DNA of 64,000 nt, taken from positions 1 to 64,000 of the forward strand of contig CAJNOJ010000472.1 of assembly GCA_905250025.1 (NCBI GenBank). The letters run 5' to 3'. Both the position numbers and the translations under genes were made by a program. Below, one piece after another: positions 1 to 14,000 of the stretch. How positions within the stretch are numbered: the first letter of the stretch is position 1; each line of letters opens with the position of its first letter. The notes beneath the pieces are model-generated. The model did not search any database and was not told where the DNA came from. It saw nothing but the letters and a program-made list of their open reading frames with translations. The DNA comes from Adineta ricciae (taxonomy: Eukaryota > Rotifera > Eurotatoria > Adinetida > Adinetidae).

Positions 1-671
1 CACACTATTATGTAAAGTTTCAATATCTCGGGTGAGAAACCGATCAATTATGAGCGGGTCAACTGTTCGGTGTGAAACTGGGAAACTAATCGTATATGTG
101 CCAACGGCTAGCCGTGAGTGGTCGACCGGAGGAAGGTTGACGAGCGACTAGCCATTGGGGGATGGCGTTTTCAATCAACACAGTTAGTTCTTGAGAATTA
201 CTCACTGACGAATGGCTAATCGGTTCGGTTTCTGAAAAAGAACAATCTCTGTCTTCTATTCACTCTAGTGTGTGATATAATGCCATGGTTCAGCTGAGGA
301 CTAGTAGCAATCGCAATGCCTTAGTTGTCTTTCAAAGTGTTTGAATGTGGTCAGCACTGGGACCATTCTTTCAGAAAAGGGTCAGCGAATCCAAAGGATG
401 AGCGCTACTTGTTTTGAACTTGAAACATTTACCATGAGCCTCATTTTCGCTCTCATCAGTGCTCTAATCGAAACCTTCAACATTCCTCATACATCCTCAC
501 CCTCAAGACGGAATGCATAGCGAACAGACAAACTTTCTTCTTTATATTTATATATATATATAGATCTATTTGAAGATATTTTCAATAACATTTAAGTAAT
601 ATAAGGGAAAGGAGAAAAAAGATTCAATTGATTTTGAGAGGGGGAAATGTCACACCAGTTGTAAGCATTAT
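1..671. other. Intergenic region downstream of PSME4
   Basis: No gene can be supported here. The first ~520 bases look richer in GC than the rest of the flanking non-coding DNA and contain two perfect palindromes (ACGGCTAGCCGT at 104-115 and GGTCGACC at 120-127). From about 540 the sequence becomes AT-rich and is probably the 3' flank of PSME4. A 27-codon plus-strand reading frame at 435-518 has a hydrophobic start but no other support. Confidence 0.5.
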
Positions 672-3600
672 TTATGCATAATAATTTGGTGATATCAATA
701 CATCAGCTAGGATGACAAGTTGATCATCGGTAAATTTCTCCCGATGTTCATGCCAAGAGTCATGATGTGTACGACGAAATTCTGTTAAGGTTTTCTTGAT
801 TGATTTCTAATCGTCGAGAAAGACACGAAATAACATATGACCTAGTCTGATGTATCAAACAACATACCTGAATAAGATCAGGATCATGTGAGTGTTCACA
901 CAGAAGCATCAATGCATCAGGAACGTAGTTTGAAATATCATATGGAGATGAGAGAACAATCGCACAGAGACCAAGAATACCTTATCATATATTGCTTTAT
1001 AAGTGAATTTATTGTATGAATTCAACATACCTCCGTGTCGCTTGATTAATTTTCCAGTTGATACCACTTTTTTTCCGCTCACTTTCGAAAAATAGTTTGT
1101 TTTACTCATCGTATGAAATTGTGTCTAGAAGAGTACAAACAATCTTAACATACGATGAAATCTAAATATTTACGAAATCTTCTTGATTAACTTGAATGTA
1201 ACCACATTGATAGAACCCAGCGAGTGTCACTGATGCAACTGTGCGCACTTCCAGTTGCTCGTCAGATAGACATTTCAAGACAAGCTCTCGCAGTTGTTTT
1301 GTGTAAACACGAGCGTTGAAAAAGTTATAGAACACCATACTTTGCACAAATTCCATCGCTGCACGACGAGCGTGCCATTTGGTATTTTTACAAACCTATG
1401 CAAAAAGGAGAGACTAGTTTTTTTCACAATTCAACATTCAATCAATTACTTGTTCCAACTGTTCAATTAATGCTTGTAGAAAAGGTGGATGAAGATAGGT
1501 CATAGCTACATACATTCGACTTGTTGTTAAACTTTCACTCGAAGCGATACTCTCCAATTCACAGAGCTAAGCGAAATAGACATTTTCAATAACAGGGCTT
1601 TTTCTTTTGTTTCAATTCAAACATACATAAGGAAATATTCGAATAATAGCACTCTTCATCGGTTGTAAACACCACATGAATATACGAGTATGAAATTGAA
1701 TAACTAAAATCGATGATTCGATGATGAAATTCTTTAAATAAGAAAGAAATTACCTGTTTCGATGAAATTCAAAGCTTTACGAGCTTCTTGATCGATTTCA
1801 ACTGTGTGTCCAATGATATTGGCTGAAAAGATTCGATCACACGCAACTCAGATAAGAACTTTGTACGCACAAGAATCCTATTTTACCTAATGGTTTTTTT
1901 TCATAAATCTCTATCGCTTGATGTAATCGTTCGCGAATAGTATCAATAAATCGATTCGCATCCGGATGGCGTGTTGCTTGTCCATTTGGTAATTTCACAT
2001 CGAAACTGAGCGAAACAGATAGAATACTAGAGAAACAAAAACGTCAATACTAATTCCATTGGGCTTCTCTTCGTTATTTACTTGGCTATATGCTCTCGCA
2101 CAGCTTTATAAGGATGATCAAGCATCTCTTTTGCATATTCATTGATAGTACACCATATCGCGGGCACGCGCCATTCGAAATTCGTTAATTTTAAAACTAG
2201 AAACCATCGTGATGTTTCAAGAAATGTATTAACAATGGTTTGATCTTTAATTAAAGTATGAATAAATTCAATAAGACGATGCATTCGTCGAGGATCTAAA
2301 TCTTCCTACAAGAGACAATTCATTTGGTCTGAAAAATGAATGCGACAAACCATGCCGAATTTGAAGCATGCGCCCCAATATTGTAACGTCTCTGGACTGA
2401 GATTCTGACAAACTTCCGTCAGTAAGGCAATTAATTTTTCCCATAATTGATCTAACTGAAAGAATTCTCGTAGAAGATTTATTCTAAAAGGAAAAATATG
2501 CAACATACCATTTCCAATGTCCAATATTTCGAGCCACGAATCATTCCGGCCACGATTTCAGCTGCAACCCGTTGACTACCTTCACGTTTTGAATTGCTTT
2601 TCTCATGAATAAGCATATTCAATTGTTCGAAAAATAATGGTATTAAATCAGAACCAAAGTTTCGAAATAAACCCTATTAAAATGAGATAAACACTTTAAC
2701 TAGTCAAGACTTGAATTGAACGTACTTTGAAGATTCGAAATCGATGTATATCGAAGTTAATCCTATTATCTTCTTCATCCATAATCCAATATTGAACTGA
2801 TTTCGTCAGAAAACTTTTATCCATAAATCGATCATACACAACAGAAACGTGCTCTGGCATGGCACCTTTGACATAGCGTTCACGTTTATTCATAGGATAT
2901 TTGATAATTTTTGGCCACTTATAATATCCATGGAAGCATTTGTCCAAAAAACATGTTTGTTCCCATTCAGCTTGTGTTTCAGCTGGCTTGTAATCGTTTA
3001 TTGTTATCCATAGATTATCATCACGATCACCCGGACAGCAACAATCTTCACCGGGACATGGTTTTTTGACATGATATAGGATTTCGTGAAGCGATTTTTT
3101 CAGATAAATTATCGGTGGCTTTTGTATTCGACAGAGAGCTGACACACATCGTTCCGCTGCCTACAGAAGAGGAAAGAAAGTGTCGTATTCATCAAGCTTC
3201 TTTTGAACAAACCTTGCGAATATTTTGATTCTCATGAATAAGAAACTCGACTGTCATTCGAATACATGACAATGGAATTTGAACTTGCTTTTGGAAGAGA
3301 AACATAATGAACGTTATCGCTGTTACTTGTTGTCGACAAGTTCTACATAGAAAAAACAACAATCGATTAGAGTATTTCTAAGCGTGAGCATACAATTGAT
3401 CAGTGTAGAATAACGAAGTTAATTTCTCCACAACATTTTGATATGAATGAATGTTAGCATCGTTTCTTTCTTTGCAAATTCGATTATAGAATTCCAAATC
3501 ATGCTCATCCAACGAACGCCATAAGTCAACGGCTACTTTTCGCGCAATTTCATTTGTATCTTCTACAATTGCCATTGTATGGTATCGTTGACACATTTGA

Positions 3601-6600
3601 TAGATAATCGAATTAAGAAGATTTTGTGTGCTGAGCTTAGTTGCATGTTTTGTAGAAGCGATGGATGGCCACAATTTTTCGACGATCACCCACGAATGTT
3701 TGACAGGAAGAAAATTGGCATCATTTCCAAGAAGTATGTATAAACATCCTTTGAGTTGATCATGATCAACATCGTTCGTTTGATTTAGTAGATCAACAAT
3801 GCGATCAAGAATAACTTGATACGAAAAGAAGAAATGGCCGAGCATTTCGAATAGATTTGTTTGAGCTTGACGACGAACCTGTAAATTTCAATGAAGATCC
3901 ACACTGAGAATCCTATTCATGAAAAGTCATTTTACTTCGCTGTAGCGATTGATGGATAATTCAAACAATTTCCATATGACCTGCTGGTCGATTTTGGTCA
4001 ATGTTCGAAAATTACTGACGGAGAATAACTATAACGAGATCAATAAAGCATTGTTTTGCAATAGCGGACGATTGAAGATTACCTCGAGTTGTACGGCAAG
4101 ACGTTGTACAATAACAAATCGAGGATGTTGTTTAGGTCCACAAAGCTTAGTTTTGAATGCATATTTCAGTTGATTGAACTCTTTCAACAATTTGTTAGTG
4201 CTTTTTTCGAAATTACCATAATACATCGCTGGAAGTGAATAGATCTAACAAGCAAACGTACAAATAATTTAAGAAAAACCAGTTAGATTATTTACTTTAA
4301 GTGCTATTTTAATTGCGGTTGCATCATCTGAATGATATTGAATAAGATGATCTAAAATCAAGAGCGGCATTAATTCGAAATCTTTTAATCGTTCATGCGA
4401 ATGTTACCGAGTAGTCCGCCGAAATCGGTGAGTAGACGCATTCGTAGATTCTCTTCGAACTCTAAAGAGAAACGTCGAATGTCTTTCCTAGATAATTGTT
4501 CTTATTTACTCGGTTGTTTAGCATAAAGAGAATACTGAGCTTGACATTTGAAATCGTATGGTGTTACTGATGAAACTCTAAAATAGACAAGGAACTTTAC
4601 AATGGATTTGCGAATGTATGAGGAAAGATGACGAACAGATTTGAGACTTCTTCGCTTTGAATTCGGGGAACCATACGCAAACATCCGAGTGCGATTTCGT
4701 GTATAAATCTAAGCGATCGTAGACGTTCGTTGTTGGACATTTTCGAGCAGTTTTCATTGAACATTCGTAATTCCGAATAGAGGAATGTTTCGACGAATTC
4801 ACATGCAAAATCGACTTCTTCTTCACTGGGAATATGATATTTTACTTGAAGTTTATCATATTCAACATGTTGTCCCCATGTCTTATGAAAATACTCGAGT
4901 TTCATACAGGTTTTTCTCGAAAATTTCCTACATACTCGAATAGGTAAACAGTCTAAAAATGGTTCTTCGATGTTTTCTACGATTAACCGATAATCACTTG
5001 GGTACACATAGGACAAGGATTTTAGCAAGTTTTTCGCTGCTTTGGCCATTGCTTCTGACGATTCTTGATGGGTAATATGGTGGCATTGGCGAAAAACGAA
5101 GAGAATTATCGATTTGTAGACAATCAGCGCATCCCCACGTGCAGAGACAAGTTCAGAAAAGAGAGTTAAATACCAAGTTAGCTTCGAATCTCCATGGTGA
5201 TCATCTAAGATTGTTTTATTCGATTGATGAATAATCTTTTCAATACATTCGCATGTTTGAGGTAGAAGATATTTCAATGTTTCATTTGGATTACTCTTCA
5301 AAAGGGCTTGAACAAGTCCAGTAACAAGTTGATTAACCTTTGCCGAATACGAATACGTCGCAAGAAAATTTGTAATCTTCTCTCGAATCATCTAAATGGA
5401 AGGAATCGATTTTGAGGAAGAACCTTCGTTTATTTTTTGAAATTTACTTGAAATATTTTGGTACTACATTGTTGACAAATAGCTGAAATAACCGATGTTA
5501 ATTCCAATCCAATATGATGATACTCTTTCTTCGAAGCATTAGTCGAAATGACAACATCCGATATATCAACTGATAATGTATCGATCATTTGAAAGATACG
5601 ATTGAGAAGTTCACTAATGAGATCTTCGAATTTACTTGTCGATAAGCACACTTCTTTTTCGATCTAGAATGGAAAGAAATAGATCGAGTAGGAAGAGAAT
5701 TTATTTGTTTTACTTCGCTCAAATCATTGCGTGTTTGTATCGCCGATGAACAATCGACACATGTAATAAGCATGAGCATAGCATGGAGAAATTGTAATGT
5801 CACTGATGTTTTCTTGAAATCATTCGAATCGATACCAGGTAAAACGGACATGAGCAATGGAAGCACATATGTTTGACCTTGAACAAAGTCCGCTGTTTGA
5901 CGAACAATTTGTCGGTTTAATCCCGTCAGACAAGTAACTATTGATAAGAAACGATGTGGCTCGGTGAGATTATCAATAGATGAGAAAAATCTAGGAAAGA
6001 ATGTGGATAAAAATTCGAATGTATTGACAAACAGAAAAGTTACATACAATTCAACTAATGGTGGAACAATTAATTCAGGTCGAAGTTGTGAAAGATAGTA
6101 GCATGTTTCAACCGCTAATTCTAAATGATCTTTGTTGAAGATTGAAATGAATGCGCATTCTTTGAGACAATTGACGAAATCTGTTATATCATTCTCTGTT
6201 AATCGATGAGACTCAGATGGATTGAAATACCATACTGCATGACTTGAACGTTCCCTACAAAACAAAAAAAGAACTTTCTCAAAAGTCTGACACGCATTGC
6301 TTCCATTAACTTACAAATAAACTCGATCAACGAACGTTTGAGCGAGCATGGAAAGAAAATTGATTAGTTCCCCTTGAAATTCTCCAGTGTTTGATGGATG
6401 ATAAAAGATTCGGATGGCAGCTACCAAATCGCGTAAGTATCCGATGCATGCGCTATTGTTGCCCATCATGGCAACGATCCATGTTGCCACAACTGATATA
6501 GAATAGCGCCGTGTCGGTTCGGGTAATTCCGTACTCCCAACTGGAAGTGAAAGATTTTTTAAAATTCGCGTAAAAATCTAAATGCGATAAGAATTGACGA

Positions 6601-7646
6601 ATTAACGAAGATCAGTTTATGTAAATGGATATTCACTCGTGGAAGCCAAGATTGCCAATCGATATATCCAATGTTACACCAAGCAAGAAAAGAAAATAGA
6701 TTAATCAAACTCTGAAAAGCACTTAAATTGCATAGGAAACCAATTCACAAGAACTTATCTGACCTGTTCCCATTCTGGATTGTTGCAAACTGTGTCCCAA
6801 ATATCCAAGAATTCGGGTAACCATAATCTATATAAACCATGCAGTAGGATAGATTAGATCCAAGCTCGACTTCGTGACTTACTTGAATCCTTGATGATGT
6901 AATTCTTTGGGAAGATGAACTGGTAGGAACACATCCCAATAGCTCATCACATCACCACAGACTGTATCGAACGGGCATAAACATGGTCGAAACTCGTCAA
7001 GAATCTCCTGCGTTGCTGTGTCAGAAAAATACGGACGACAGCTACGTATGCAGAACAGCAAAGAATTATCAATATTTCTAGATGGAAAACATAGTCGTTT
7101 CAGTTGAATTCATCGGCTTTCAACAAACTTAGGCAGAGCAACCAATGAATAGGATTCATCATGATTGAAAAGAACCAGTTTCGCCCAACTGTATAGAATA
7201 TGCCAATCGACAGTCAAATCTTGCCGAGTAATCAAATATGTTTTGCTAAAAGTAGAAAAATATTCCCACTACTTTTTTTCGTTTAGTAACCATTCGAAAA
7301 AAGATTTTAATACGCACCGCAGAAGTTGACTGAGCATATTGAAACATATTTGGGCATTGATATAATTGAGAGTTTTTATCGAAAGGATCGCCAGATAGAA
7401 GTGTATCAACTTTAAATGATCTGTTTTGGTAAACGAATATCCATAGAGAGATATGAATTGTTGTAGTTTCGATGTCCAGAGAGGAAAGCCAGGTTGTAGT
7501 TCTTGTGATTGTATGAGACGTGAAAGATTCTCGCAAATTTCATCGAATGACTTCGAACTATGCTCTTGGATCGATTCGTAATACGGCAAATATTTGTTAT
7601 AAATATTTGGTTTTTGTAGTTCACTATTGTATGTGTCGTTAGACAT
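672..7646 (-). CDS. PSME4: Proteasome activator complex subunit 4 (PA200/Blm10 family)
   Basis: This is a HEAT-repeat proteasome activator that caps the 20S core in the nucleus and helps degrade acetylated histones and other substrates. The gene has many exons separated by introns of about 50-60 nt. The N-terminus (from ATG at 7646) matches the family through the segment [19 protein letters not shown]. Near the C-terminus are [31 protein letters not shown] and [20 protein letters not shown], all characteristic of PSME4. The protein ends in SPNYYA, the Tyr-Tyr-Ala tail that docks in the alpha-ring pockets of the 20S proteasome. Subtracting introns gives a length near the usual ~1,840 residues. 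I see no frameshift. It is divergent from caveolin, with about 520 bp between the two starts. Identity is secure, but individual exon borders were not all traced. Confidence 0.93.
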
Positions 7647-8167
7647 TGTTTAGAAATCTGTAACACGATAAATACAGTTTCAATAACAATGCAAATTTCC
7701 AACAGACATGTATCCAGTTCTGAGTAAATTGTGTACTTACATATCTTCTCAACAGAGTACATTAGATAGAGTTAGTATGACATCTCTCCTGAAAAGGAAA
7801 AACAACAGTCTGCTTTTCTGTACCTAGAGAAAGATCATCACGGGATCGTACGATGTATATATGTTTTATCGAGTAGCTTTATTTCCTATTGCCTAAAAAT
7901 GTTCTGAAATCGTATATGATACAACAGACTCCACTTACAGATGGCGCCAGATACCAATGCCCCGAGAATCCTGTTCGTATTGATATTAGTTACAGAGATC
8001 CCTTTCTAAAAGCACTGATTCATCCATTCCAACCCTATGCTCACGATGATGTCATATCATCTCTTATCTTTTTTGTCTAGTGTTGACAAAGCATCAACAA
8101 ACTACTATCGCTGTTCGGCTCGACCTATATATACTACCTTTCGAACACAAACATCAACATTTCAACC
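7647..8167. promoter_or_regulatory. Divergent intergenic region between PSME4 and caveolin
   Basis: The starts of PSME4 (-) and caveolin (+) face away from each other across this 521 bp, so it must hold both promoters and 5' UTRs. A TATATATA-like stretch lies at about 8128-8135, some 35 bp before the caveolin ATG. A plus-strand reading frame at 7889-8080 is rejected as coding because it matches nothing and does not join to caveolin. Confidence 0.5.
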
Positions 8168-8689
8168 ATGGCGGCAACATATTTCGATCCAACTCAGTTT
8201 CCATCTCCGTCTGTCCACGATCCCGACAACCGAGATCCAGTCAAGATCAATCAACATCTTCAAGTATACATCCACCTTCAATTCATTCATTCATTCCATG
8301 CTCTTCTCTTCATTTAGCTCGACTTCTTTCATGTCATTGGTGAACCTGATACAAGTGCCTACAGCTTTGAAGTCTTTCACAAGATTTCACATCAAGTTTA
8401 TCACTACAGCAAGATCTTCATCTATCGTCTGTTGACAGTGCTGGTCGGTTTGCCATTGATGTTATTTTGGGGTTTGGCGTTCGGTGCGTACACATTCTTA
8501 ATGGTCTGGGTGCTTGTGCCAATGCGTCAACTCACGCGAACACAAATCGCTGAAATGGGAGTGTATGTTCAAGCAGCCTGTGATGCGATCATCGGACCTA
8601 TGCATCGTGCAATGGGTCAAATGTTTTCAAATATTCGAGTGTCACTTTCTCGAAACACGATTGAAGCTGGAAAACAACTTAACATATAA
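8168..8689 (+). CDS. CAV: Caveolin
   Basis: Caveolins are hairpin membrane proteins that form caveolae and bind cholesterol and signalling proteins at the plasma membrane. Exon 1 (8168-8263, 96 nt) and exon 2 (8318-8689) are joined by a 54-nt GT...AG intron in phase 0, giving 155 residues. The start ATG lies in ACCATGG. The N-terminal part contains NRDP and then FFHVIGEP, equivalent to the caveolin signature FEDVIAEP. Next come a scaffolding-like stretch ending in IFIYRLLT, a hydrophobic hairpin (LVGLPLMLFWGLAFGAYTFL), and the conserved C-terminal MGQMFSNIRVSL. Only one cysteine remains in the C-terminal region (AACDA), fewer than in vertebrate CAV1. A polyadenylation signal AATAAA follows the stop at 8693-8698. 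I did not try to assign it to a particular vertebrate paralog. Confidence 0.9.
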
Positions 8690-8985
8690 TTTAATAAATA
8701 AAGACTTGCGATCAGTTTCTGAAACTATATTCAATGAGTCAATATTCTTCTTAGCTAACCATCTAACTACAGAATTTACATCTGTCATTATTGACTTGTT
8801 CATATGACTAATTTTCAACAAGAGAAGTTAAGATAAGATAACATGTTCGCTCTCTACTTTAATCTTAGATACACAATTTAGATATATTATTTGAATAGGA
8901 TCCGCAAGACAACATGAACTATAAGAGAAATTTTTTATATAGTATGCATAAGCATACATTTACAAAATCTGACAGGAAAAATAGA

Positions 8986-9785
8986 TCATCGAACACCATG
9001 TTGAATAGGAATTAACGCATCTCGTCGAGCCAAGAAAATGACAACAGCATCGCCAGCCAAGAATAAAAATGCAAAAATTCCCATGACCTATATTATAAAA
9101 TGAACTACAAGCTCCTTGTCTTTCATATTACTCACTCCGCCAGCAACTTGTCCAGGAATTCGACAATAATGAATTGTAACACTCGATGCAATCTAAATAT
9201 TGATATATAAACTACAATTCTGTACGAAAGAAAAATAATTGAAACACGTTTTTACCAAAAGATAGAGAGCATCGTGAGATGTTGAAAAGAAGTCCTACAA
9301 ATAAAAAATGATCTAATCGTTGATGATTAATCCTTCGAAAACATATGTCAACACGGAAATGTATCTGTACGTGATGATCAGTTCTCATCATCGTCTACTC
9401 ACCAGAAACTCGAAATCAATACCAGTGAATCGTGTTCTCAATCGAAATACGAAAGCGACAATAATCATCACCTGCATAATCATGACCAACCAAGTAACAG
9501 ACGCCAGAAATACGTGATTGCCATTACATTGTGGCGTTGACACGACACACATGAATGCAATGAAACAAAATAGCTAAACGCAAAAATGTATTGATTTTCA
9601 CCCTCAAGTTAGAACAAACGACTTACCAAACAACCAAATTTCAGCATGCCTCGAATAGATGTCACATAAGCTTTGTCAATAAGACTTTCTCGTGGTGCCG
9701 GCGGTGGTGGCGGTGGTGGACCAAAATTAGCAGGTTGAATTGGACCTGGTGGCGTGTAATTCGGTGTTGTATTATGAGCATTCAT
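8986..9785 (-). CDS. MARVEL-domain four-helix membrane protein
   Basis: The predicted protein has 175 residues in five exons (9627-9785, 9403-9573, 9256-9294, about 9134-9190, and a last exon ending at the stop at 8986). The first three joins were checked and are phase 0. A proline-rich cytoplasmic N-terminus with seven consecutive prolines is followed by four hydrophobic segments. These begin near GMLKFGCLLFCFIAF, FLASVTWLVMIMQVMIIVAF, DALYLLIASSV and VMGIFAFLFLAGDAVVIFLA. The protein then ends in a short polar tail. This layout and the pattern of polar residues inside the helices fit MARVEL proteins such as the CMTM/plasmolipin group, which act in vesicle trafficking. ATG at 9785 is the first in-frame methionine. 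A splice acceptor just upstream suggests a further 5' exon, coding or not. It converges on caveolin with under 300 bp between stops. Confidence 0.72.
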
Positions 9786-11049
9786 GTTCGTCGGTGTTCG
9801 ATAACAACTGGTCGCCGTTGTAGACTATAATACGAAAAAGAACGATTATGATCTACCTTCTTTTCACATCAGCGGTATGTGAACAATAAATGTTTATCTC
9901 CCTTCCTTTTCCTCTTTCCGTTTGTCGAACTTATTTGGCATCGGTAATGTATGCTAAGAGATGAGAAGAGAAGACTTTGTTATGATGTGCTCTTTTCTTT
10001 TTGTTCGATGTCGGGTCAGTCTATTCGGTAATCGGAATTCGTCGCGAAAGATGACAGAATACATTACACTTTCAGGATCGTTTGTATATACATCTTCAAA
10101 GAGATAAAAACAATCAAACAAGGATTTCGTATAATAGAATATGAGTTCATACTTCGCTGTTGAAAACCAAGCGAATTTGGTTGAGACGCAGCTGCTGTTG
10201 CAGGCGCACGTCGAGGCATTTGACGCATCGAAAAAAGCATTATGTCGTATTTTCTTTTCGTTCGTCGTCTTCATCGTCATTTTTTTTCTAATTTTCAAAA
10301 TAAATATACTTTAAATCAATGTACAGTTATCAATTGAATACATATGTCTGTCAGAACAATCAATCATACAAGACGCACACATCCGTATTCAATCATTGAT
10401 TTTTCGTTCTTCGGTATAAGATTATCATAGTCAATGCATCACCATCGGTCATCATCGTACTGGATGATTCGACTTGTTTTTTCACTCAACAGCTTTCGGA
10501 CATTTATTTGCTTATCGACTTCATTGTATTCAATTACAGATCTTTTATGTACTACCACAAAGAATGCTTGAAAGACAAGTACCATTATCCAATCGCAATT
10601 GAACTTTAAATAAATAGAACATCGAAAAGGGCTCTTCATAACAAAACAGCAACTGCTCTGATACCGTCCGACAATGCATTCTGATCTTTTCGCTTGTTCA
10701 CGTCCATGCTTACACTTAATTATATTTATATATAATATATATATACGAGAATATATATTAAACAAACGAAAGAAAAAAGAAAACAAAAAAAAGATCAAGT
10801 TAGTAGACAAGAGAAAACAAAAAATAAATCATCTTTAAATGTATCTCTAATAATCATCATAATATAAATTAAAAACATGAAACAAAAGAAAAACAACTGG
10901 CTATGTTCCTTCTTTGCTCATTCAATAGAGATGTTATACTATCGAATAAAAGAAGAACATATAAATTTGAGTATTACAAAGTTATAAAATAGAATTGTGG
11001 AATGTATTCTACTTAGTAGATTCGAAAATTGGACTAAAATCGTTTCTTT
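9786..11049. other. Intergenic and 5' flank of the MARVEL gene
   Basis: No complete gene is seen. On the minus strand at about 10170-10252 a short open frame begins MLFSMRQMPRRAP and is rich in Ala, Pro and Gln. It could be an upstream exon of the MARVEL gene, but its best donor leaves phase 1 while the next acceptor needs phase 0, so I did not join it. The stretch 10690-10990 is AT-rich with TATA runs and no coding signal. Confidence 0.4.
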
Positions 11050-14000
11050 CTACACAGTTTGTAATGGCGAGCAAAGTTTTGTCGGGATTGTATTAGGTGA
11101 TCGTAATGAAACACACAGCGAAGGAGACGACGTTGTGTTAAATGTCGATGATAATGGTGAGGATGATGCTTGCGGGATAGGTAGGATAGGTGAAATTGGT
11201 TCTGTTAGTGTCGTGCCTTCAAAGTGACGAAAAATTAAAGCAATATAATACATCACACGTTCCCAGTCAGGCCATTCCGATGAACACATTTCATCAACAT
11301 CCTAAAAATAGAAAGAGTGTACGAAGATACATGTGTTCTATCATACACTTACCAAAACAGAAACGATTCCAACACTACTGGCAATATCGAAGGCGATTTC
11401 AAAACGTTTTTTCTATAGTGAAGAACATAAGTTTGTTGATGATACTGATTGTTGTCCTACTTTGCTTTCTTTCTTAATCATTTCAAGATCGACTCGATCA
11501 GGTAAAAACGCATGTAACAAGGAACAAAATGCAATACCATCAGTCCATGAATTCGAAAAGTTCGTGATTTGTATTCCCTGTAATCAATTAGAAAATCTGT
11601 TAATTTGCAACGTCAACTCAATATCACTTACATAAGCTGCTAATTTTTCGACACACCATTTTAGTAAAGCATCACGTTTACAAACGCTGCCCGGCATTCG
11701 AGCAAAGACAGTTTCAACAATGGATTTCATTTCAGCGTATTGTTCACTAGTAGAAATGAAGTGAATTGTCAAGAGTATGAATAGTTCAACACAATACTTC
11801 GTTATCGATCGCATGCCAACATCAGAGCGTTGAGTAAGATTCAATTGAGGAGATTCAGTCTTTGTAGAAGATAAGATTTTCGCATCGTCAGTCGATGTAT
11901 CAAACGGTCGATGATGGTGAACTGTCGGTTCGGCACTCGTTTCCAATCGAGAAGTGGGATGAGAAAGTGGACGTTGACGAGCACTGGCTTCAACAGGATT
12001 GCTGGTAGGATCTATAGACAGAAAGACTGTTTCCGCGAAAAACAGAGGTTGAATATTCAAACTTACGATTTCGGGAATTGGCTTCTAATGTACGAATCAT
12101 ATCTTTGATTTTCACATGACCATAATCTAAAACGAAAGTCTTGTTTCTTCACAACTGACAAACAAATTTTTTATCATATCTCACCAGTTGCTTCATCGGA
12201 ACTTCGATTGCCTTGCATCTAAATCACATTCAATTTTCAGTCTATAGAATTCATATCATATACTCTTACTTGTTTTCGTTGCACAGCTTTATTCATCGCT
12301 CGCTCTTGCGCGATATGTTCAGTCACTCGTTTCAAATCATCATTCGCTTTATTCAAACGATCCTCCGCATCTAAATCAAGTAGTTCATTCGTATGTTTTT
12401 ACTCTCTTAACTAATCCAATGATTTTACCGTATCTCAGTTCACTTGCCACACGAACAGCGACTAACATATCCGCTAGAGTTTCGTCTTTTTCCATGGTCA
12501 CTATATCTAATTGTTTTTTTGTTTCATTTAATTTCTTTTCCATCTCTTCGACTTGTGTAGATAAACATAAATTCTTCTCTTTATAGCAACAAAGTTTTTC
12601 GTCGTAATCATCTTCTTTATCTGTCAGAGCCTTTTCCAATTTGCGATTTTCATCAATCAATTCGCCACAACGAATCGACAAGAGAGCTTTGTCTTTAATG
12701 ACTTCTTCGATCTTCACTTCCAATTCGCGAATGTGATGTTTCAATTGATGAACATCGTTTTCGTGTTTTTCATCGATTAGACGTTGATTTTGTTGAAGAA
12801 TTTGGTTTTGTTTTTGCGAATATTTTAATGCTTCATCTAAACTACCTATTTTGGTTTCATATTCGTATCGTTGCGAACGGAATTTTTCGATTGAATTCTG
12901 CAGTTCGATATCGACTAATGCTTTCAATTTCGTACATTCTTCATTCTATAGTACAAAGGAAACATTGCAGTGAAATTAGAAGATGAAGAAAATCAAGTTC
13001 TACTTTTTTTCGTTCGAAATCAATTTGTAATTTGAACTTTTGATTTTCTTGTTCGAGACGATCACAACGTTTTTTCATATTGGCTAATTCATTAGTTAAA
13101 CATTCGTTTTCATCTGTTTTCTTATCTAATTTCAGTTTCGAACATAGGAGATGGTCGCGCATTTTCGCGGCATCATTTTCATAATACTTCAGTTGTTCTT
13201 CAAACTTGTAAATACGTTCATGAGTTTGTCTCTAAACACATAAAAAAATATTCACGAGGAAACCAAGTCAAGTCTACCTGTTGATTTATTAATTGTTCGC
13301 GCTCTTCTTGAGATTCTTGTAGGAGAGAGATAAGCTTCTTTTCGTCGGTTTTATGTTCGTGTTCTAAATCGAAAGAGGCAAACGACAAGCATATTCACAT
13401 GGTATGTACGTGTATCTTCCTCGCTATGTATGAATGTATATATTACATTATTTACCATTTCTTATCATTTGCTCCAATTGTTCATTCTTTTGCTTAAGAT
13501 TACGTAAGTCGTTCGATCGCTCATCGACGATACTACACAATTGATCGCGTTCTTTTTTACCGTTCACCAATTGTTGTTCCTGCTGTTTGATTATTACCTG
13601 TATAGGAGATAGAAAACGAAGAAAAGAATGAGAGGTAAAGATTAACACCTGGAGTATGTAGAGAATCTAAGGGCAAGAAAAAGAAACGTTTCGTCAAGAG
13701 ATATTCACCTGACAGTCAGTCAATTCACGTAGTAGAATATGAATCTTTTCGTTTTTCACTACGGTTTCTTCGTTCAATGCTTTTAATTGTTGAAGATACT
13801 GATCATTTTGATTGAACGTTTGAGTTTGTGCGGAATTGGTTAGAATACGACGTTTCGGTGTTTGATAATGCTGTGAAGGAGTATTTTCATCGAAGAACAT
13901 TGCTGGTACTCGATTATTTGTAATACCTATTGGACGTACCACAGGAGGATAAGATACTGTAGACATTGGAGACACATTATTCTGAAATGTGTTCCTTGTT

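Noticed and set aside
7889-8435. Plus-strand open frames upstream of and across caveolin exon 1
   Set aside because: They overlap the caveolin exon and intron in other frames, match no family, and do not join in phase to the caveolin second exon.
10439-10810. 123-codon minus-strand frame between the MARVEL and cytospin genes
   Set aside because: Begins in AT-rich sequence with TATA repeats, shows no family resemblance and no splice context.
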